DNA of 64,000 bases, from contig CAMTUW010000010.1 of NCBI GenBank assembly GCA_947085035.1, forward strand, positions 62,001 to 126,000, read 5' to 3'. Both the position numbers and the translations under genes were made by a program. The stretch's first letter is position 1; every line of letters begins with the position of its first letter. Under the pieces are notes generated by a model. The model was given only the letters and a program-made list of their open reading frames with translations, ran no database searches and was not told where the DNA came from. Source of the DNA: CAMTUW01 sp947085035. GTDB taxonomy: Bacteria; Actinomycetota; Coriobacteriia; Anaerosomatales; PHET01. Below, piece after piece: positions 60,401-64,000 of this stretch.

Positions 60401-60954
60401 GCTACCGCGTAGCGGAGCTGCTTGACGTGTCCCCTTGGGCGGCGCCCGCGGACACGAGCCACTTGCCACGACTGGCCACGCTTTCATCCGCGACCGGGCA
60501 ACTCGATCCGAACCGCGACCTCGCCGTCACGGCTCGCTGGGGCATCGCCGGTAAGGGCGGCATCACCATGCCCTCGACCGGCAAGCTCACCGAGCGCCCG
60601 TACACCGACGATGAGCGAGCCGTCATCGCCGAACACGCCGCCTCCCTCGGCGTGCCGGCCGAGACCGCGGTCGCCCTTCTCGGCGAGACGTGCTTCGACG
60701 TCTACCTCAACGACGTCGCGTACTGGCGCTGCGTGCCGGCCAACGTGTGGCGCTACACGATCGGCGGCTATCAGGTCATCAAGAAGTGGCTCAGCTACCG
60801 CGAGCGCGCGCTGCTGGGCCGCGACCTCAGGCCCGAGGAGGCGCGCTACGTCACCGAGATGGTGCGCCGTATCGCCGCCCTCGTGCTTATGGGCCCCGAG
60901 CTCGACGCCAATTACGAGCGCGTGAAGGCCGATGTGTGGGAGTGGGGAGGATAG
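57496..60954 (+). CDS. Type ISP/IIG-like restriction-modification enzyme
   Basis: A 1152-residue fusion. The N-terminal portion holds a nuclease-like segment (GAIEVKGTADDAFAVA). The gamma-class N6-adenine methyltransferase follows with the SAM motif DPCCGTGAF (about 394) and catalytic NPPY (about 530, VVIGNPPYNGFAG), then a target-recognition region and a conserved end (YWRCVPANVWRYTIGGYQVIKKWLSYRE). GTG at 57496 follows GAGGGGG. Pieces of its 3' end recur at 62293-62388 and 63119-63379. The middle (about 59200-60450) has lower GC codon usage than the flanks, a hint of module exchange. Confidence 0.82.
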   Translation: MRDPIESYFTELRDIHASGAGVAETSYYGPLATLLTAMGSKLKPKVTAIINLRNTGAGIPDGGLFTAPQLKGWDVASDPLQGQLPARGAIEVKGTADDAFAVAASEQVARYVERYGLVLVTNLRDFVLVGRSADGTGMRELESCRLATSEAGFWARVANPRTFAGDAGEGLSEFLRRVLLHNAPLSDPKDVAWFLASYARTARLRLEQRHELPALDQLRSQLEESLGLKFEGDKGDHFFRSTLVQTLFYGMFASWVLWARDKDRAEEVPWDRRFQWETASQTLHVPMVAELFYQFSNPGRLRDLHIDEVLEWAEEILWRIDRVSFFEKFQEQHAVQYFYEPFLEAFDPQLRKELGVWYTPDEVVKYMVARVDWALREELGIADGLADPSVVVLDPCCGTGAFLVEVLRKIDETLTAKGADALTRQDVKRAAMERVIGFEIMPAPYVVAHLQMGILLAELGVPLKDADERAAVYLTNALTGWGDGAAAPPKDKRVGEGQLHSTLLFPEFAEERDAANRVKREEKVLVVIGNPPYNGFAGVAQDEEAMLVEPYKEGLKSEWGITKNYLDDLYVRFIRLAERTITASARGGIACYISNFSWLSDPSAVVMRQSVICNFDELSIDSLNGDSRETGKRTPDGLPDPSVFSGPTGAAGIQVGTAVALMVSTHPRRLKKVLYRDFWGVDKRAALASIASGRAPGPAYVELTPAPGNRFALRPFKSTPGYETWPGTVDLVGAAPSLGLNENRGGALVDSDATQLVERMTTYFDETLHLSELPPSLKGLKASWARFDPDETRRKLLAAGGIDASRVTPFLSKPFAAEWAYAEPKAKLWNEARASLIRSVGRRTRSLLVRSRAPRALDGAPFGVFTGLADQHALHKDAYLIPLTLEHSPDSLLSDTDCGPNLSGRATEYITAMGLPDSAASSETLWLHVLAVGYSTMYQRENDDAIRSDWPRAPLPSVPENLAVSSKLGYRVAELLDVSPWAAPADTSHLPRLATLSSATGQLDPNRDLAVTARWGIAGKGGITMPSTGKLTERPYTDDERAVIAEHAASLGVPAETAVALLGETCFDVYLNDVAYWRCVPANVWRYTIGGYQVIKKWLSYRERALLGRDLRPEEARYVTEMVRRIAALVLMGPELDANYERVKADVWEWGG

Positions 60955-60955
60955 C

Positions 60956-61678
60956 GTGGCGACTCGTCAGGTCCACCCGCCGGAATCGGAGTACCTTATC
61001 TACTGCGATGAGAGTCGGCACACGTCCGACTCCGGCGATCGCTTCATGGTGATCGGCGCGATCTCGTGTCCGGCGACCAAGAAGCGAGCCATCGTGCGGC
61101 GCATTCACAACCTGCGAGCGATCCACGCTGCGCAGGGGGAGTTCGGCTGGAAGCGCCTCTCGCCGAACAAGCGCGCGTTCTACTGGGACCTGCTCCGCTT
61201 GTTCGCTGTCGAACCGGATCTGCAGTTCCGGTGCATCGTCGTCGACAAGACCGAGTTTCAGTCGGAGGACGTCGAGTTGGGCTTCTACAAGCTCTACTAC
61301 CAGATGCTCGTTCACTGGCTGAGCCCGGCACGCGCATACCGGATCTACCTCGATTCCCAGCAGAATCGCGAGCAGAGTCGCTTCCATCTGCTCCGGGACA
61401 TCCTGCGACGGAAGCTCACCGGGCGGGCGCAGATACTGTCACTCGAGCCCTCGGACTCATCGAAGCTCGAGATCATGCAGCTCACAGACCTGATGATTGG
61501 GGCAGTGGGGTACTCGTGGAACGGGCGCACCGGCAGCGAGACCAAGGTTGCGTTCTGCGAGGACCTGGCTGGGAGCCTCGGGCGACCGGCTCTGACCATC
61601 GCGACACTGCCAAGCGAGATCAAGTTCAACGTGTTCCGGTTCACAGGCCGAGGCAACAGCGGAACCGGCTGCCGATGA
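60956..61678 (+). CDS. DUF3800 protein
   Basis: A 240-residue protein beginning YLIYCDESRHTSDSGDRFMV, the acidic DES motif of DUF3800, with a second acidic pair in IYLDSQQNREQ and a later QLTDLMIGAVGYSWNGR; the family has an RNase H-like fold and is common in defence loci. GTG at 60956 follows GGGGAGG and starts just after the methyltransferase stop. It overlaps the next gene (ATGATG). Confidence 0.8.
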   Translation: MATRQVHPPESEYLIYCDESRHTSDSGDRFMVIGAISCPATKKRAIVRRIHNLRAIHAAQGEFGWKRLSPNKRAFYWDLLRLFAVEPDLQFRCIVVDKTEFQSEDVELGFYKLYYQMLVHWLSPARAYRIYLDSQQNREQSRFHLLRDILRRKLTGRAQILSLEPSDSSKLEIMQLTDLMIGAVGYSWNGRTGSETKVAFCEDLAGSLGRPALTIATLPSEIKFNVFRFTGRGNSGTGCR

Positions 61679-62199
61679 TGGACTGGCCGCTACTCGAGTT
61701 GCCGCCAGACCGGACGGATGATCAGCTGATCGCCTTCTGCTGGGAGTATTTCAGGCAGTCGTACATGCAAGACGCCCATGGCAAGCCGATCGTGATCCGC
61801 GATTGGCGGGGTGTCCTCGTTCGCTTCTCGCGATTCGCCCATGACCACATCGTCTCGGGCGACAAGGACTACCGGGAGGGCTTGGGACTCCACGAGCTGC
61901 CCTTCGTGCGCGAACGGGCGGAGCGTCTGCCCCGGATCGGCCCCACGCTTGCGGGGCAGGCGGTAACGGAGGTGCGAGCTCAGGAGCGGGCGGCTTCCCG
62001 CGGTCGGCGGCGCAAGTCGCGGGTGTTGATCGTGACGGAGAACTCGTACGTCGTCGTTCTGGACAAGCAGGATGACGGGTGCCTACGGCTTCGGACCGCG
62101 TTTCCGGCCGATGCGTCCTACCTGTGCAGAATCCGCAGCGAGGGCGCCCAGCTTGAGATCCATAGACCGCCGATAGAGAAGGAAAAGCCCCAGTCTTAA
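61675..62199 (+). CDS. Hypothetical protein, possibly a BECR-fold nuclease
   Basis: A 174-residue protein translated from the ATGATG overlap with the DUF3800 gene. N-terminal half helical (DDQLIAFCWEYFRQSYMQ, FSRFAHDHIVSGDKDYREGL); C-terminal half beta-rich: SRVLIVTENSYVVVLDKQDD, LRLRTAFPADASYLCRI. The last segment is reminiscent of barnase/EndoU/RelE-like (BECR) nucleases, in which a TAFP-type strand is common, but no certain catalytic set is seen. Coupled to DUF3800, so probably its functional partner. Confidence 0.55.
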   Translation: MMDWPLLELPPDRTDDQLIAFCWEYFRQSYMQDAHGKPIVIRDWRGVLVRFSRFAHDHIVSGDKDYREGLGLHELPFVRERAERLPRIGPTLAGQAVTEVRAQERAASRGRRRKSRVLIVTENSYVVVLDKQDDGCLRLRTAFPADASYLCRIRSEGAQLEIHRPPIEKEKPQS

Positions 62200-62292
62200 C
62201 GGCGACTGAGGCGCTGCCACGACCCAAAGCCTTGGGCAAAGGATCAATTGCATGTTCCAACATCGAGCAGGATCAGTCAAACACACCGGCCC

Positions 62293-62388
62293 GCCGAGCA
62301 CGCCGCCTCCCTCGGCATGCCGACCGTGACCGCGGTCGCCCTCCTCGGCGAGACGTGCTTCGACGTGTTCCTCAACGACGTTGCGTAC
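62293..62388 (+). pseudogene. Fragment 1 of the methyltransferase 3' region
   Basis: Encodes EHAASLGMPTVTAVALLGET, CFDVFLNDVAY, nearly identical to the intact gene at about 60640-60725 (EHAASLGVPAETAVALLGET, CFDVYLNDVAY). It breaks off at the conserved GCGTAC and joins a yhcG fragment within 10 bp. Confidence 0.85.
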
Positions 62389-62395
62389 GTGATGA

Positions 62396-63116
62396 CCGAA
62401 TTGTCGCGCCACTGGCGCGACAATTGACGTGGACACATTTCACGATTCTTATCCCCATGACCAATTCACACAAACGCGACTTCTACGCGAATACCTGTAC
62501 CCGTGAGAGGTGGTCGAAACGCACCCTTCGAGAGCGCGTAGTAAGCCGGTTGTACGAGCGCACGCTCGCAGCGGCCGGATCGCCCGAAGCGCTCGATGCA
62601 CAAACACCGTCACTCGCGGGTGCCAGCGCGGATTCAGGAAGCATGCAGACCGCCCTCCTACTTCGCGACCCCTACGTACTCGACTTCCTGGGGCTTCCCG
62701 GCGAGCACTCCGAAGCCAACCTCGAACGCGCGATCCTCGATCAGATGCAGCGCTTCCTGCTCGAGCTGGGTGCGGACTTCGCGTTCGTTCAGCGCCAGAA
62801 GCGCATGACCGTCGACGGGCGCGACTACAAGCTCGACCTGCTCATGTACCACATCGCCCTGCGCTGCTACGTCGCCATCGAATTGAAGACCCGACCGCTC
62901 GAGCCTGGCGACTTCGGCCAGATGACGCTGTACCTGCGATGGCTCGCAACCAACCAGCGTCACGAAGGCGATACCGCGCCGCTGGGGATAGTGCTGTGCA
63001 CCGAGCGCGGTCCGGAGCAGGTGCGCCTTCTGGGCCTCGATGAGGGCGAGGTCCGCGCGGCTCGCTACGTGCTCGAACCCGTACAGGCGAGCCTCAACCG
63101 CGCGCTGGAGGGGTGA
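62396..63116 (+). pseudogene. YhcG/DUF1016 family PDDEXK nuclease, 5'-truncated copy
   Basis: Homology to the complete copy at 63489 begins exactly at the palindromic codons: IVAPLARQLTWTHFTILIPM, then RDFYANTCTRERWSKRTLRE, and the full C-terminal nuclease: YKLDLLMYHIALRCYVAIELK with the D...ExK site and LVPxxQASLN end. The N-terminal DUF1016_N domain is missing, replaced by methyltransferase sequence. A shorter protein could start from ATG 62457. YhcG proteins accompany restriction systems. Confidence 0.7.
62399..62425. repeat. Coding hairpin in yhcG copy 1
   Basis: Perfect 12-bp inverted repeat AATTGTCGCGCC / GGCGCGACAATT around the loop ACT. Same place as the hairpin at 63794 in the other yhcG copy, with a different stem sequence. 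Confidence 0.85.
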
Positions 63117-63118
63117 GC

Positions 63119-63379
63119 TGTCCTTCTCGGCGAGACGTGCTCCGACGTCTACCTCAACGACGTCGCGTACTGGTGCTGCGTGCCTTCGGCGGCTACCAGG
63201 TCATCAAGAAGTGGCTGAGCTACCGCGAGCGCGCGCTGCTCGGCCGCGACCTCAGGCCCGAGGAGGCGCGCTACGTCACCGAGATGGTGCGCCGCATCGC
63301 CGCCCTCGTGCTCATGCAGCCCGAACTCGACGCCAACTACGAGCGCGTGCAGGCCGACGTGTGGGAGTGGGGAGCGTAG
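63119..63379 (+). pseudogene. Fragment 2 of the methyltransferase 3' region
   Basis: Covers VLLGETCSDVYLNDVAYWCC through KADVWEWGA-like end (QADVWEWGA), matching 60669-60954 with an internal deletion of about 22 bp after GCGTGCC that shifts the frame. It ends with the same GGGGAGCGTAGCG-type sequence as the intact gene, and the next yhcG copy starts 107 bp further on; that gap shows no gene. Confidence 0.85.
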
Positions 63380-63488
63380 CGCGTGCCTCCTTTTCGGTAG
63401 CGGTACGGTCTCGGTAAGACCCTGGCAAGAGCTCACCCCTATCCTCGACTCGTGCGCGATTGCGCGCGGGAGACGAGAGGCGGGGGCG

Positions 63489-64000
63489 ATGGACGAAGGG
63501 CAAGACCTGGTTGCGGCCAACATGGGCGACGACGTGCTGTTCGGCGACGTCGCCGACCTGATCGAGCGAGCGCACACGCGGGCTGCGGTCGCAGTCAACA
63601 GCGAACTCGTGATGCTGTACTGGAGTGTAGGAAGGCGCATCCGCGAAGACGTGCTCGGCGGCGAACGGGCGGTGTACGGTGAGCAGGTGGTGCGGCGGTT
63701 GGCAGTAGGGCTGACTACGCGGTTCGGGCGGGGCTGGGGCCAGCGCAGTCTCGAGAGGATGGTGCGCTTCGCAGAGGTGTACCCGGCGCAGCAAATTGCG
63801 TCGACACTGTCGACGCAATTGACCTGGAGCCATCTCTCCGAGCTGATTGCGCTCTTTGATCAGCGGCAACGCGACTTCTACGCGGTGTCAGCCGCCAATG
63901 AGCACTGGAGCGTGCGCACTCTTCGCGAGCGCATCGCGAGCAAGCTCTACGAGCGCACGCTTGCCGCGGTCGGGTCACCAGACGCGCTCGAGGCGCAGCT
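63489..64000 (+). CDS. YhcG/DUF1016 family protein, N-terminal part (runs off the window)
   Basis: 170 codons are open to the window end: LFGDVADLIERAHTRAAVAV, ELVMLYWSVGRRIREDVLGG, YGEQVVRRLAVGLTTRFGRG, WGQRSLERMVRFAEVYP and the DUF1016_N segment QLTWSHLSELIALFDQRQRD. ATG at 63489 follows GAGGCGGGGG. The C-terminal PDDEXK domain lies beyond the window. This is the fuller version of the truncated copy at 62396-63116. Confidence 0.88.
   Translation, partial: MDEGQDLVAANMGDDVLFGDVADLIERAHTRAAVAVNSELVMLYWSVGRRIREDVLGGERAVYGEQVVRRLAVGLTTRFGRGWGQRSLERMVRFAEVYPAQQIASTLSTQLTWSHLSELIALFDQRQRDFYAVSAANEHWSVRTLRERIASKLYERTLAAVGSPDALEAQ
63794..63820. repeat. Coding hairpin in yhcG copy 2
   Basis: Perfect 12-bp inverted repeat AATTGCGTCGAC / GTCGACGCAATT around the loop ACT, encoding IASTLSTQL. 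The corresponding hairpin in the other copy differs at four stem positions, each compensated on the opposite arm. Confidence 0.9.

Noticed and set aside
1..64000. Many long antisense and shifted-frame open frames over the metabolic genes
   Set aside because: They arise from high GC content, are Arg/Ala/Pro-rich, lack recognisable domains and lie over genes with strong family matches.
1..64000. CRISPR array, rRNA operon or replication origin
   Set aside because: No regularly spaced repeat series, no rRNA sequence and no cluster of DnaA-like boxes was seen.

Overview
The window is high-GC DNA of an anaerobic bacterium, most likely an actinobacterium. Evidence for this is the strong G/C third-position bias, the frequent GTG starts, a class III (oxygen-sensitive) ribonucleotide reductase, two 2-oxoacid:ferredoxin oxidoreductases, an aldehyde:ferredoxin oxidoreductase of the BamB/YdhV type, and a CysO/Mec+-like sulfur-carrier route to cysteine. 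An anaerobic actinobacterial class such as Coriobacteriia fits, but no 16S rRNA is present, so this is inference. A catalase-peroxidase shows it must cope with some oxygen.

Left part (1-24 kb): the end of a glucose-6-phosphate isomerase; an ArsR-controlled sulfur-redox operon (DsrE2, TusA, NarI-like cytochrome b, HdrD/DsrK-like Fe-S protein); a class III RNR whose glycyl-radical domain is a separate 64-residue gene, with tandem NrdR boxes, followed by its activase; an RlpA-like and a degenerate GGDEF protein; then a 13-gene reverse-strand sulfur assimilation operon (20.3 to 9.5 kb). That operon runs from sulfate import (sbp, cysT, cysW, cysA) through APS formation and reduction (cysD, cysN, cysH) and sulfite reduction (sir) to sulfide loading onto a ThiS-like carrier (moeB, tusA-like, JAMM protease, thiS-like) and cysteine synthase (cysK). 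A SagB-type nitroreductase and a LolD/MacB-like ABC exporter with a lipoprotein follow.

Middle (24-42 kb): purK-purE, a SbtB-like PII protein and tsaC/sua5, divergent from an SbtA-like bicarbonate transporter; a split three-gene 2-hydroxyacyl-CoA dehydratase/activase family locus; then two paralogous ferredoxin-dependent 2-oxoacid oxidoreductase operons. Each of these opens with a CdhB-like small subunit, and between them lies an aldehyde:ferredoxin oxidoreductase flanked by two MoaD-like proteins and a ThiF-like protein. A decayed symporter end and a truncated ferredoxin copy mark a rearrangement between the first oxidoreductase operon and the AOR locus.

Right part (42-64 kb) is accessory DNA: DUF1003, nitroreductase, a broken RCC1-like secreted protein, katG, the mobile mystery A/B (HTH-Fic) pair with three operators exactly 33 bp apart, another Fic protein, an MNT-HEPN pair, remnants of a methyltransferase, a helicase and an ImmA protein, a copper/TauE-DUF2318 cluster, and a benE-type transporter with a frameshift. 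A 2.5-kb island holding two Abi_2 (AbiD/F) HEPN genes, each with a leader hairpin, is bounded by tRNA-Ser(CGA) and a 35-bp copy of the tRNA 3' end. The window closes with a type ISP-like restriction-modification enzyme, DUF3800, a possible BECR-fold protein and two yhcG (DUF1016) copies, separated by repeated fragments of the methyltransferase 3' end. The two yhcG copies carry a coding hairpin whose stem covaries, the most unusual signal in the window.
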